DNA of 64,000 nt from Ignelater luminosus (lineage: Eukaryota > Arthropoda > Insecta > Coleoptera > Elateridae). The notes beneath the pieces are model-generated. The model worked only from the letters and a program-made list of their open reading frames with translations. It did not search any database and was not told where the DNA came from. How positions within the stretch are numbered: position 1 is the first letter of the stretch; each line of letters starts with the position of its first letter. Made by a program: the position numbers and the translations under genes. Below, in pieces: positions 12,701 to 24,205 of this stretch. Location of the stretch: contig VTPC01090916.1 in the NCBI GenBank assembly GCA_011009095.1, positions 62,001 through 126,000 of the forward strand, written 5' to 3'.

Positions 12701-14090
12701 TACTTTCAACGTAGGTATGCGAGAACCTACAAAGTCGCGATCTCGCTGGAGGTTTCCTCTCTCGCCTGAGTTACGGCTCACATGTCTGCACCGCAAGTTG
12801 CTTCTATAATTGATTACCCGTACCGTGTTACTAGTTTTTCTGTTTTCTCCTGGCGAGGTTTTCGCTACATCTTGTTTTATTGTCGGAGGTAATTAGATTC
12901 TCCCTGTCATTAAGTACGTGTAAATCATTTATTTTATGTCGTCTTTTTTATAGTAACAACGCTATTGCGGTTTGTAACAATCTCTATTTATTAGAGACTT
13001 GTACGGAATGCTTTACAAGCTGTACATTATGTATACGGGAATTAAAATGAACCCACGCCATCATCGTCGCAGACAAGATAGAGCAAATTGTTCGTGCAGT
13101 TTGGTGTTGTTTGGGTTTTTACCGTTTCGATCTTGACTGGCTTATTAAGATTATCTGGGTTTCTCTGGTTTTAAAGAGGACAGTTCAAGTAAATTGAAAA
13201 ATTTATTTGTGTACCCTTTTTCATTTTTGAATGAATGCTTGATTTATTAATTGATAATCTAAACATCGAGACGGCAGTGTTTTTACATATTTTATGTAGT
13301 TACTTTTAGGGTTATCAAGTTTGTTTCCGATTTAATCTAAGCCATACGTAAAGTTATGTAAACTTAGCAATAATTTCTTAAAAATTGGATTAATGACGTT
13401 TTTATTTCATCTAGTTATAAAATATCATGCCATTTTTAGTGTAATATCATAAACATATTAATTCTTTATTTCTAAACAATCTTGTTAACAACATTCGTGG
13501 GGTCGTTCCGCGACAACTAACTGGTTAATCGATAAATTTGCATGTTAACACACTTTATAGCTACAGCCAGCGTTGCTAGATGTCAAAAATCAATGTTTTT
13601 AACAACATTCAGAAAAATCTTTGAAATTCTTCACGTAAACAAACTTTGACTTTCTTTTGAAAGCCATAACTTGAAAAACAAGACACAAATACTCTTAGAA
13701 TGTCAATAAACAACATTAAAAATCAAAATCTGCAATGTAATAAATTTAAAAAATCTAGAAATCCTCAGAATGAAGAAAAGTTTTCAGTAGAGCTAGCAGT
13801 AAACGGCAATGCAGCGCCCTCCGTTGATTATTAATCTAACTAACATTCTAGTCGATACATTAAATCATTCGACGTACTTTGTAGCTACAATTGACGTGTT
13901 AAAAAACGGATGTTATGTAATTGAGTTGATATGGCTACTAAAAAATCTTTCAAATGAAGTGGGATTGCTAAGACTACTACCTGAAACACTTGGTGGATGT
14001 AGTGAAGATGAATGTGTTACGCGGTGAATCTGAAACACGATACATTACACTATCTAAAATTTCCAAATTTTGTCGCCCTAAACTTTTCTG
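9710..14090. other. AT-rich intron, nothing recognised
   Basis: No gene or element could be identified. The segment near 10035-10240 is open on both strands for about 65 codons but has no family signature. A locally GC-richer stretch near 12720-12860 is unexplained. The remainder is AT-rich sequence with small open frames only. Confidence 0.55.
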
Positions 14091-14093
14091 ATA

Positions 14094-14338
14094 ATTACCA
14101 TGATCTAAAAAGGATTGAAGATAGTTTGAATTTCCCGCGTTAACATTTCAGTGATTTTTGCAGCCTAGAGTTGGATATGTTGTTAGTTGTCACTTAACCG
14201 GCCAATAGCGTACGTGTTGTCATGACAATGCCAAACAAAACTAAATCAAGGATGTAGTGCTGTTATTACCAGCTTTCAGAATATTTTTGTTTCGCGGGAA
14301 ATTCAAACTGTCATCAATCATTTTGAATCTTTTGGTAA
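14094..14338. mobile_element. MITE-like hairpin element
   Basis: The arms 14094-14139 and 14293-14338 are imperfect inverted repeats of about 46 bp, both containing GTTTGAATTTCCCGCG or its reverse complement and ending in ATTACCA/TGGTAAAT. The ~150-bp interior has no coding capacity. This is the shape of a small non-autonomous DNA element. No clear target-site duplication was found, so the class is inferred. Confidence 0.6.
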
Positions 14339-14889
14339 ATAAATGCTACTAGTTGTTCATTTTTACTTTTACGCTAGTAGAATGGAATATGTATCTTTCC
14401 AGACGCTAAAAAAGGAAAGAATTTGATTAGCTAGATTTTCTACGCTTTCATAGGAATTTTATTGTCCGCGGAATAAGGACAGATGAAACTTGCAGAATTT
14501 CTGCTCAGATTATTTGGCACGCTGAGGAAAAATAAATTAAGACAGTTCAGAGATACTAAAAGTAGCTTGTGATAGACCTGAAAATCCGTCTATGTCTGCG
14601 TTTTCGCCAAGAATCAATTTAGTTTCTTACATAACAAATGTATCATATCAATTCAACACAGAAGACCATGTTATGATGCTAGATTATATGAATATTTTAA
14701 AGATTTTATAATATTCACTCACAAAAATCCAAATATACTCAAGACGGTCTGTTATTCATTTTGGAACTACGTAACAACATGAAAAGACAAAGCGAGAATT
14801 CCTAAAATTTCTAAAAGCTCGTAAAAGAAGCTCTTCAAGCTTTTGGAATCGAGTGTACTAGTTACAAATGCCCCAGACAAGCCAATAAC
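14339..14889. other. AT-rich intron, nothing recognised
   Basis: I see no open frame of note, repeat or RNA gene between the hairpin element and the degenerate repeats that follow. Confidence 0.55.
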
Positions 14890-15830
14890 AAAGTAAATTC
14901 AGTGTGCATAGGGCCGGTGTTAGGTAGGTTGTATGGTGCCTGTGCCAGAATTTTTTAAAGCTCTTTAGTACGATAAACAGTCAGTCTTAGTTGTCGTCTT
15001 ATTGACTAAGACAAGTTGCCTCATTTGCATGTCCTTGCATCGACCTTCTATTGCTTCATCGTCGCTTCGCGACATTTTTTCTATTCCTTTTTAACATAAC
15101 AAGAAAAGCAGGTTGTGGCCTGCAATTAGACAGCAATTGGGCCACCAAGCAGACTTTGTTCTCCATCCATCAGATCATCTGAAATGGTTGCTTTTATTTC
15201 TTCCTGCTTCTTTGTTCTACTTTTTTGACATTTTTGAAAGAAATAAAATTAAATCTATAAGCTAAGCTACGCTTTGTCTTTTCTTTGCCACTCGTTTTTC
15301 AGCTTGAGAAAGCTAATCTGGTTGTTTGGTGCAAGCTTAGAACAGAACAGAAAATTTGTTTATTGGAGAACGAAATCTGTTATCTACCAGGTCATTTGAA
15401 ATGACCCACAGTAGCTTAACCAGATTTGGTACTTTGTAAGCACGTTTTTGCTCACTTGGACCGGCCTCCGCGTCACTCAGTTTCGATGGTTCTCTTCGTT
15501 TATAGTTTCTTAAAAAGACTTAGTCTGGATGAAGATTTAAAGATTAGACTTTACTTTCTATTAGGTTACCATTTATTGTTAGTCCACGCGATTCTGCTTC
15601 TCCGTTTGTTTTCTTCGTGTAAATTTCTTAGAGGAAACTAATCTGGTTGAGGGTCAAGCTTCTTGCTCTTTACCAGACCATAGCGGTCCATTAACTTAAC
15701 TAATTGAAATTTTGTTTTGTATACCGACTTCCATTCCCGCTCTTGGCTTCATTACTCCTACTTTTAAACATTCGGAGGCAAACTAGTCTTAACTATCTGA
15801 GCATGGTGGGCTCTAGGATATTTGGCACCT
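14890..15830. repeat. Very degenerate dispersed repeat units
   Basis: Several segments resemble each other: CTAATCTGGTTGTTTGGTGC near 15314, ACTTAGTCTGGATGAAG near 15517, ACTAATCTGGTTGAGGG near 15637 and AACTAGTCTT near 15781. They are accompanied by CCAGGTCATTTG-like and CCAGACCATAGC-like stretches. Spacing is irregular, so this is an eroded repeat rather than a clean array. Confidence 0.35.
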
Positions 15831-16004
15831 AAGGTAGAATTTCTTGACTACTTATGCATGGTACGTTTAATGTCAGTTACATTTGCACGTTTTTGCGCTG
15901 ATCCGAGTATGCAGTAATATAAAAAGTTCGTTTATGAAAACCATAGAGAAAAAGTTATAGTTGTTACATGTGATGAGAACTTCTTGTAGATTTTCCTTTC
16001 TTGA

Positions 16005-16150
16005 CACTTTGAAATTAGTCTACGTATGGACATTCAGTGGACATACATACAACCCTTTTTGAAATTGGTCCATAAATGGATATTCACTGGATAAATGGCA
16101 TATGACACCCTAGATCGGACATCCAATACGTACGTACCACCTGAAATTGG
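16005..16150. repeat. Short ~50-bp tandem duplication
   Basis: TTTGAAATTAGTC at 16008 and TTTGAAATTGGTC at 16058 each begin a ~50-bp unit containing a GGACATTCAGTGGA or GGATATTCACTGGA segment. A shorter third match, CTGAAATTGGG, begins near 16140. Confidence 0.6.
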
Positions 16151-16206
16151 GCTCATTACAAAATAAAAAAAAACTGAAGTTAGCAAAGCTACGAAAGATA
16201 GACTGT

Positions 16207-16666
16207 TCAAAGAAGAGGTAGGCGTTTTGGCTTAGTAAAAGTAAAATCAGAGGCAAGGAAGTCTCTTAAGACCTTTTTCGCGTCGTTGCCTCTTTGGTTT
16301 TTTCTCTGTGAGTTTGGCTTAGCTGTTTGTTTTTTTTTTCTTAGTTAAGGCTCTTTTAGATGTTAAAACTTCACCAATGTTGCCAGTCAGCTTTAATCTC
16401 TTACTTTCTCCAATCCTTTTAGTTGAGTTCTCTGTTACTTTGCTGTTTACATACAATCATGACTCACAGTCTTTAGATGTTGATGGTTTCGGATTTTTCA
16501 ATCTTGATAGTTTAGGGTTTTTTAATGTTGATGGTGCATGGTTTTTAGACGTTGATGGTTCAGGATTCCTGGATGTTGAAGGTTCAGAGCTCATAGATGT
16601 TGATGTTTCAGGGTCTTGAGATGTTAATGGTTCAGAATCTTTAGCCACTTTGTCCTGAATAATCAA
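16207..16666 (-). pseudogene. Decayed ORF: Ser/Pro repeat and Lys-rich tail, possibly transposase C-terminus
   Basis: On the minus strand an open frame from 16666 to 16457 encodes about five or six copies of a ten-residue unit of the form EPSTSKNP, with later copies eroding. After one in-frame stop (TGA, 16459-16457) the same frame stays open and becomes Lys-rich with GEVLTSKRALTKKKK. It then breaks in a run of ten A (about 16331-16340, read on the minus strand), and a neighbouring frame continues basic to about 16207. PSTS-type repeats followed by an LTS motif and a basic tail occur near the C-termini of pogo/jerky-type transposases, but that identity is an inference. No catalytic domain is visible nearby. 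It could instead be any low-complexity relic. Confidence 0.35.
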
Positions 16667-16728
16667 AAATTCTGAATTTATATGTATCTATACCCTAAAC
16701 TCAAGTTGAACTAATCAACATCAAGTCA

Positions 16729-16840
16729 ACTTCAAATTGAGACTAATCTGAACTTAATGCCGAGTTGATTTAATTTGAAATTGATTGATCTCAGCTTGAA
16801 GTTGATTGATCTCGAACTGGATTAGTCTCAATTTAAGCTT
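16729..16840. repeat. Small inverted repeat with internal 21-bp direct repeat
   Basis: CAAATTGAGACTAATC near 16733 has its reverse complement GATTAGTCTCAATTTA near 16823. Between them TTGAAATTGATTGATCTC (16775) repeats as TTGAAGTTGATTGATCTC (16796). The function is unknown. Confidence 0.6.
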
Positions 16841-16869
16841 GAAAAGATTTAGTTTAATCGGACTGTAGG

Positions 16870-19190
16870 CATCAGTTGGGAATTTTGATGCATCCACTGT
16901 GGATACAACACCAGTTATGTATTTTACTTACATAAAATCAGTGCGCCGTAAAATCTTGATTACTTTGGAGATTATTTATTTGGAAGGACGTTGCTCATTT
17001 TTGGAATTTCGGATCACGAGAACCGGATCACGGACGCCCCAGCTCAACCAATCTGGTATCCTATGTATAGGAGGGCACAAGGTCAGCTGCCAAAGTCTAG
17101 AACCTCCTTTGGAAGGGGACAGATCGTGATCAAACCCTATTCTGATCTTGGGACTCTTCACTTTAGTTACTCAACAGCTTCAGGAAATTTTTTTCCTGGC
17201 CGTCAGTCATTCCGTTGATAACTACTTACTTCTCCTTTCTCATTTTTATCACCACCCAAATCTCGCACCATACAATCCACCCTCTCGTCTCTCCTGCTGC
17301 AGATTCATTACGTTTCATTGCTTCTCCGTCAACATTATCATGATCGAGAATCACCACCACCATCTGAGGTCCATCAGAAACATCTCGTAATAGCAGCACT
17401 CAAACTTGCTTGCTTCATATTTTCTCATAGATGCAGTTGCACTTTTTCTTTGTTTGTAGTTGGTTGGCGAGGTGCGGTGTTTGTAATACCGAGCTTTATA
17501 GAAGCCCTTAAAATTTAATAATAGTTAGAAAAGTATCAAGAAAGCTCCTCAGTAAAGCTTTTAACATCTTTCTTGATTTAAAAAAAATTTTAGATAACAC
17601 AAAGTGGCTCTTCGAGTCGTATTTTATTTTATAAAATTGAAATTGAAATATTTTTAAATGAATTTTATACTTTGCTCAATGACCCCAAGAAAATGATACC
17701 ATTGTACTTAGAAAACTATCAATATATGTAGATACCATTAAATTTTGGCAAATTATAGTAGGTAATTAAACAGCATTTACACCACATTTTAGTATTTAAA
17801 CTGACTTCAAGCTATTAGGAGTCTATTTAGTTTTCTTTTAAGTGATCATAAAAGAAACTATGATATAAATACTCAGATGCTAGAAAGATAACTGATTTCT
17901 CTCTATATTTAAATTACAATTGGATTCAACTTTGAATCTTTCAAATGCAGGACTTAATTGAAACCAGAAGAATTAAATTACAGCTTTGACGTTAAAACTA
18001 GATGCATTTGCGTACATGACCATTAGATCTCATTAAGTATTGGCGATCCTGCTAATAGGTAAATCGAACTGAGTGTGTCATAGCGAAAATGGGCTTGTAT
18101 CCTCCACATGCATGTTTGATGATGATAGTAAATATTTAGTAACAGAATTTTTTTATAATTACTTGTCTTGCGGTACTTACCCATTATTATTTTTCATTTT
18201 AATCAAGAAATTCTCTTAAAATAAAATTTTTAGTTTTGCCACTCTTTTTATTTATTTAAAGTAGCAATAAAAATTCACATATTCTACCTTCATAAGATTT
18301 TTTTTTAAGTTACACAGATGTCCCGACTTCTCCCATGTTATTGCTTTTCCACTGAGAATATCCTTTGCGATTTGAAAGAACCGAGAAATTTCCTGACAAA
18401 ATGTATTCGTAAAAATTGCTATGTTCGGTATAAAGAAATTTCTTTTAAAAAAATAATAAACTTTTGGACATTATAGTTCCTTTTTATAATTCATGACACT
18501 TTGTGAAAACCACAAACTGAATTACAAAGTTTTCTCAATATCTTTCCAAAGTACTGGGCATTTTTAAATTTTCTTAGCATTTTGGTTTGTAGTAAAATTA
18601 AATATTAAATCGATCAGTGTTAAGTTTGTGTACGAAACAAATTCATTCACAGAGATAGGTAGCTATTATTATTATTTTCCAAAAGACAAAGAAATATAAG
18701 GTTATTGTAAGAATATTAGACGCTATTGGGAATATTATTTGAAATGCTTTTACTGAAATATTTTATATTGAACCTGAGACAGCAGCATGACATTTGAAGA
18801 TTTAAAAGGTGAAAAGCTTTAGAATTATTGATAAATTTTGTACGGTTTTTTAGGTTGACACTTTTGTTTTTCTTGAAGAAAAGAAAACTGAATCCTTCAA
18901 TTTTATAAAAAAATGACAGTAATAGTTATTTACGTAACAAGTGTGGTTTTGAACGAATGGTTGAAGTTTCGTGCTGAGCGTTTTTTATGTTAAAAGCATG
19001 AAAGTGGTCGTTTCTTAAAGTATTTTGTCTCCTCGATTCCGAATCTGGTTTAGAATTTTTTTATCGGGTAGGAATTTTGAACAAAACGTGTTTTCAGTTT
19101 TAAAAAATTTTATTTTAACCATTTTTTTTTTATTAAGTCAAACTCTTTTTAAGTTTCTTTTTAAAAATCTTTTTAGTTCCCAAGCATTTT
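16870..19190. other. AT-rich intron with one mixed-composition stretch
   Basis: The part at about 16970-17400 is less AT-rich and open for 60-80 codons in several frames on both strands, with no recognisable domain. It could be the eroded body of the element whose tail lies at 16.2-16.7 kb. From 17500 to 19190 the sequence is very AT-rich and I see nothing in it. Confidence 0.5.
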
Positions 19191-19199
19191 TGGGCTTTA

Positions 19200-20330
19200 T
19201 TTGCCTTACTAACGGCCTTTGAGTTGCACGATATCCCGGTGAAATCGTTTCCCATGCCCATCACTGACGACTCCGAGGTTCTTGGGAAAAAAATCTAGAT
19301 GGGAGTCTATGGGACTACCTTCAGAGACATATTACATCCCAATTCTTTATAATTTTCCACTAACTCAGTCACAAACTCTCTCTAATTTGGCGATTTAGGA
19401 TTTTCAAGAAACTTTACTGCAATGGTTTTGAATGACTTCCACTTAGACCCTTCTGTCTCATTTAACTTGGAATCAAAATAAGGGCCTCACGAAGATTCCT
19501 TCCTTGATTTTTACCTTACTTGTTCTTGATAACTTACTTTTCAGGAATTCAAAATTCTTGCCATCACGATTCATGGCCTTAACAAAATTTTTCATCAGCT
19601 CAAGCGAAGGAAACATTTTGCTGTGTCAGTCAAGGATATTTTTTCTCCCAGGTGTGAGATCGTTTCTTAGAGTCCACTGGTTTTTTTATGAAGTGTTTCT
19701 TGCGAACTCTGCTTGCCCATTCACAATGAAAGCAACAAAACTTAGTATATCCTAGTTGCAAACCAAACACCACGGCTATTACTTTTAGATCACCACTAAT
19801 ATGCTATTTGAAGTTGCCGTAACTCATTTTTACCATATTATTACGTTTCGTTGCCATTATGCAGAACTACCGCTCATAAACTTGTTTTTGAAGAGTCTCT
19901 ATTCTTGAGGATTGTGCTTTTGTCCCATTTCATTAAGAAGAGAGTTCACATCGTTGCAATAAACTAAAACATTGAAAATAAGTATTCAAGCTTTTGCTGC
20001 CTATGTCGAAAAGCGCATATCTCGGTCTCTTGATCCAGCAAATGCTAGCTTTTCAGTCTCGAAGACAGCAGCTCCCTCTGGAATTTTGAAAGCTTCAGAT
20101 TCCGAACTATGTCGTTTAGATCAGCCTGGGGCTCGTCAGTCTCACCTTCTAGAGAATCACGGTCTTCTCCGACAGTTTCTTCTTCAGCCAAATCAGCGTT
20201 TACATCTTCTTCGAGATCCGCAGCCGAAATTGCAGGAGTGGGAACTGACAGCTCTACATATCGTTGGGACTACAAATGGCGTGTGAAGTCCTTTATGGTT
20301 GAGCCAGCTTGTAAGTTGTGTAACATAAGA
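19200..20330 (-). pseudogene. Broken copy of an unnamed multicopy arthropod protein family
   Basis: Reading the minus strand from about 20330 down, in several frames: an acidic segment rich in Glu/Asp, then NDIVRNLKLSKFQRELLSSR, then VYCNDVNSLLNEMGQKHNPQ followed by a TAG where the family has Trp, then LQLGYTKFCCFHCEW with paired Cys, then a VDSKK and LMKNFVKAM-like region. It ends near 19200 with SHLDFFPKNLGVVSDGHGKR. I recognise the order and wording from long, unnamed, highly repeated proteins in insects and Hydra, whose copies carry an HGERFHQDI-like motif near the C-terminus. Their function is not established to my knowledge; their copy number suggests a transposon or other mobile origin. 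Several stops and frameshifts show that this copy is dead. The C-terminal end after HGKRFHRDI is missing. Confidence 0.8.
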
Positions 20331-20339
20331 TGAACAACA

Positions 20340-22245
20340 AACATGTGAGGCTCAGGGTTTGTCTTGATCACCGAGTTTGCACGGAAAATGCATGTCTTGA
20401 TTTCTTCACTTCGCTACAAACATAATAAAAATTGTCGGGATGGTTTACACAAGTAGACGGCATGTCAAACAGAATATGTTGCGTAACTCTAACAGAAATG
20501 ATTAACAAACTAAAATTATGATAAAAAAAAGATTAACATAAATGGAAATAGAAACCAAGAAAAATAATTGATGTACACGAAAGACAGCGATTGAATGAAG
20601 CCCTTGGCATGCAGCTCTTGTGATCTGGTCCCTCTCCATTAGTTCATAAAGCGATCCTTGCAGACGAATGGGTGAAGACGTATCCGTTTTATAAGAGCAA
20701 GATAGAGTTTTAATTATTCAATCCCATAAAATGCAAAGAAATATCATTATAAAGGGCAAGATGCAATATTACAGAAAATTGGTGTCCATTAGACAATTGC
20801 TGATCGCATATTCGGAATCAAGAAGCAAAAATACTTCAGGAGTTTAACAAAATATTGGTTTATCAGTGTAATTACACAAAAACATGAATGTTCTTTGTTT
20901 TCTGAAGCAGTCTGCAGACTTTTAAGTCTATGTCTTAATCCATCTGAGCCATGCTTTCCTGATTTTACTGGTTCGAAAGTTCTTTATTACCTAATGTTTA
21001 GAAGAGTGCCTTTCATTTTATTATGGAACTTGTAAAGAGTCAGCTCACTTATTTTCTATGGTCTTGGGCTGAATTCTTATTTTGCTTTCTGCTGTTTTGA
21101 GAACTTACTTAAATTATGCGTGAAGACCAATAAGAGCAGATCATGATTTTTTTCTTTTGCCTTTTCTCTTAAAATACGTACGAATATAAGGTAAGCTTCA
21201 TGCAAGTTGTCACAGATAATATTTGGTTATTATTTTATCGTGTAACCTCTCAACACAAAATGGTTCAAAACGTTTTGTCACGTTCCTACGCGTTTTTTGA
21301 CATTAGAGAATTTGACAAAAAACACGTGACGTATGGCGTAACGTTATTTCTTCACGTTTTAAGAAAGTTTATTCATTGTGCTACTTTTTTAAGGCAGTGA
21401 CAACTTAACAATCTTCATATTTTTCTGTAAGGTTTACGTATGCAACAGAATTATAACGTTTTTACACAAAAAGTAACGTTAGGTATCTTCACAAGTACTC
21501 TATTGCTAACTGAAAGACCATTTCAGATTTTGAATCCATAAAATTCTATCAACTGTCTAAACGCTCTAAGGTCTACTAAATTTGTATGTGTTCCCAACCA
21601 GATATGGGAAGACCCTATGGGGCGCTCCCAAAAATCTTGCCGTTCAAGTTCCGGGGAAGGTGGCCCTGTCAGAAAGATTGAAGTAAATATATCAATGCTT
21701 TCCAAAACTTAAAAAGTGGCCTAATGTTTACGATAGGAAATTTTAAAAACGAATCTGACAAATGACAAATGTCAATTGAAAATTATTTGGACCACAAGTC
21801 AGTATCAACCGAGATTTGATGTCGTCTTAGCCAAGACTTGACTGATCCTGTAAATCTATTAAACCCTCTCGCGACTTGCGCTATTTGCAGTCTGGTAACC
21901 TTGTCAGTCAATGCATTGTAGTCATGTGGGATATTATTCTGAAGATAAGGCCAAATTTCTAGATTTCCATTGTTACATTTCTAGATTTTACGTCATAATA
22001 CATTTGATTTGAATGGAATTGCAATACTGTCAAAACAAGCATGTTTGTGGTTTCAACTGCTATGGTCATTTACCCGCCAACTAGAATTTAACTGAACCCG
22101 AGGTTTTTCAACCACGGTAGGTATTTTTAACGGGCAACTCATTGTAGTCACATGGGACCTACTGCTTTACGTCTGCCCCGGAGGATGGCATCTTTTCTCA
22201 GATTTTTCTCAGAAACTGCTAGTAGTGGAACCCGCAACCATTGGT
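20340..22245. other. AT-rich intron, nothing recognised
   Basis: No gene, RNA or element was identified. Small open frames near 21200 and 21520 have no signature. The last few hundred bases grade into the satellite array that starts near 22250. Confidence 0.55.
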
Positions 22246-22249
22246 TAGG

Positions 22250-24205
22250 TAGTCAGATGCGTAACCTATTAATCTTCTTCGGGGATCTAAGGACAAATAT
22301 GGCACAAGCTGCGCTTTCTATTAACCACTGTTGAGCAGCGCAACGCAATAGGACACCTCAGGTGACCCAAACTCGGGCTTCACACTCCACTAGATATTAG
22401 CACAGGTCGGGCTGTGTCCTCCATTAATTATCAAGCTGCATTACTCAATGGGCTACATTTCGGGTTTTGTTTTTAAAAAGAACTAAATAGGAGGGCGGGT
22501 TGAGCTGTGCCATTCAAATGGTAGTCCAAATACGGGCTTTGCTTTCCATTAACCTTTTTCAGACAGTTAAAAACGAATACGGGTCAAGCTGCGTCTTCTG
22601 TTAACTATTGTCGAGCTGCGCCACTCAACAGGCCATCTCCAATGGTCCAAGGTCGGCCTTTTACCCTCCATTAGCCTTTTTAAGACAATCAAATACAACG
22701 ATTGGTCGAGCTGCGCCCTTCAACAGACCAGCTTAGTTGCCCAAGATCACTCCTGGCCTCTATTAACCTTCTTCAGGCAGCTAAAAACGAATACGGTTCG
22801 AACTGCGTCTTATGTTAACTATTGTCAAGCTGCGCCACTTAACAGGCCATCTCCAATGTCCAAGGTCGGTCATTACCCTCCGTTAACCTTCTGAGAAAAT
22901 TAAATACAACCAATGGTCGGGCTGCGCCTTTCAACAGACCACCTTAATTGCCCAAGAACACTCCTGAATTCCATTAACTTTCTTTGGACAGCTAAAAATG
23001 AATATGGGTCAAGCTACATCTTCTATTAACTATTGTTGAGCTGCGCCACTCAACAGGCCATCTCCAATGGTCCCAAGATTGGTCTTTTACCCTCCATTAA
23101 CCTTTTTAAGAAAATCAAATACAACCACTAATCAAGCTGCACCCTTTAACATACCACCTTTGTTGCCCAAAATCACTCCTGGCCTTTATTAACCTTCTTT
23201 AGACAGATAAAAACGAATACGTATCAAGCTGCGTCTTCTATTAACTATTGTCGAGCTGCGCTACTTAAAAGGCCATCTCCAGTGGTCCAAGGTCGGTCTT
23301 TACCGTCCATTAACCCTTTTCAGAAAATCAAATATCACTACTACTCGGGTTGCACCCTTCAACAGCCTATCTTAGTCGCCCAAGAACATTCCTGAATTCT
23401 ATTAACCTTCTTCAGACAGCTAAAAATAAATACGGATCAACCTGTGTCCTCGATTAACTTTTGTCGAGCTGCGCCACTCAGCAGGCCATCTCCAATGGTC
23501 CAAGGTCGGTCTTTTACCCTCCATTGGCCGTTTTAAGAAAATCAAATACAACCACTAGTCAACAGATCACTTGTGGTCGCTGCATCTTCCATTAACTATT
23601 ATCGAGCTGCACCACTCAACAGGCCACTTCCAGCCTTAAAGTCGTGTTTTGCTTCCAATTAATCTTTTTAAAAAAAGTAAATAAAAACCATCATCGGCTC
23701 TGTCTTTCAATAGGCCACCTGTGGTGGCCCAAGGTCGGGTTTTGTTCTTCATTAGCCTTCTTTAGAGATCTAAAAACAAATACGAGCAGAGATTCGAGAT
23801 GGTCGAGCTAGGGCCACCTACGATAGTCTAAGGTTGATCTTAATCTTCATTAACCTTTTTAAGAAAATCAAATACAGCCGGTGGTCGGGCTGCACCAGAT
23901 CACCTGTGGTCGCCCTAGAATGCTTTTCATTAACCTTCAGAGAATTAAAAACGAATACAACCGCCTTTCATTAACCACTGTGAAGCTGCGTCATTCAACG
24001 GCCTTTATCCTCCATTTACCTCCTTAAAAAAAACTACGCCCTACAACAGGCCACCTGCGGTGGCTCAAAAGAAAAAGCTTTTACTCTTAAATGGCTTCCT
24101 TCAAAGGACTAAAGACAAATATGGGTCTAGCTGCACCTATCATTAACCATTCATTGTCGAGCTGAAACACAACGAGCCACCTTCTATGACCTTTTTCTCT
24201 CTTAA
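22250..24205 (-). repeat. Satellite array 1 (213-bp higher-order unit)
   Basis: The phrase TCGAGCTGCGCCACTCAACA or a close variant recurs at 22611, 22825, 23036, 23251 and 23464, giving steps of 214, 211, 215 and 213 bp. One further step is shortened to 148 bp. Each unit holds three related parts, each marked by a CCATTAACCTTCTT-like phrase; in one unit these sit at 22881, 22971, 23022 and 23094 (steps 90, 51 and 72). Read on the minus strand, the marker is AAGAAGGTTAATGG followed by an AGGGTAAAAGACCGACCTTG-like segment, the same core as the arrays at 36.8, 48.7 and 63.1 kb. The edges decay gradually. It is not coding. Confidence 0.9.

Noticed and set aside
13809..14027. 72-codon frame before the hairpin element
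   Set aside because: No domain, no splice context and no codon pattern unlike neighbouring non-coding DNA.
20109..20333. Ser-rich 74-codon plus-strand frame, and the 104-codon frame beside it
   Set aside because: Both are opposite the acidic N-terminal part of the broken unnamed-family copy; the Ser codons are the complement of its Glu/Asp-rich stretch.
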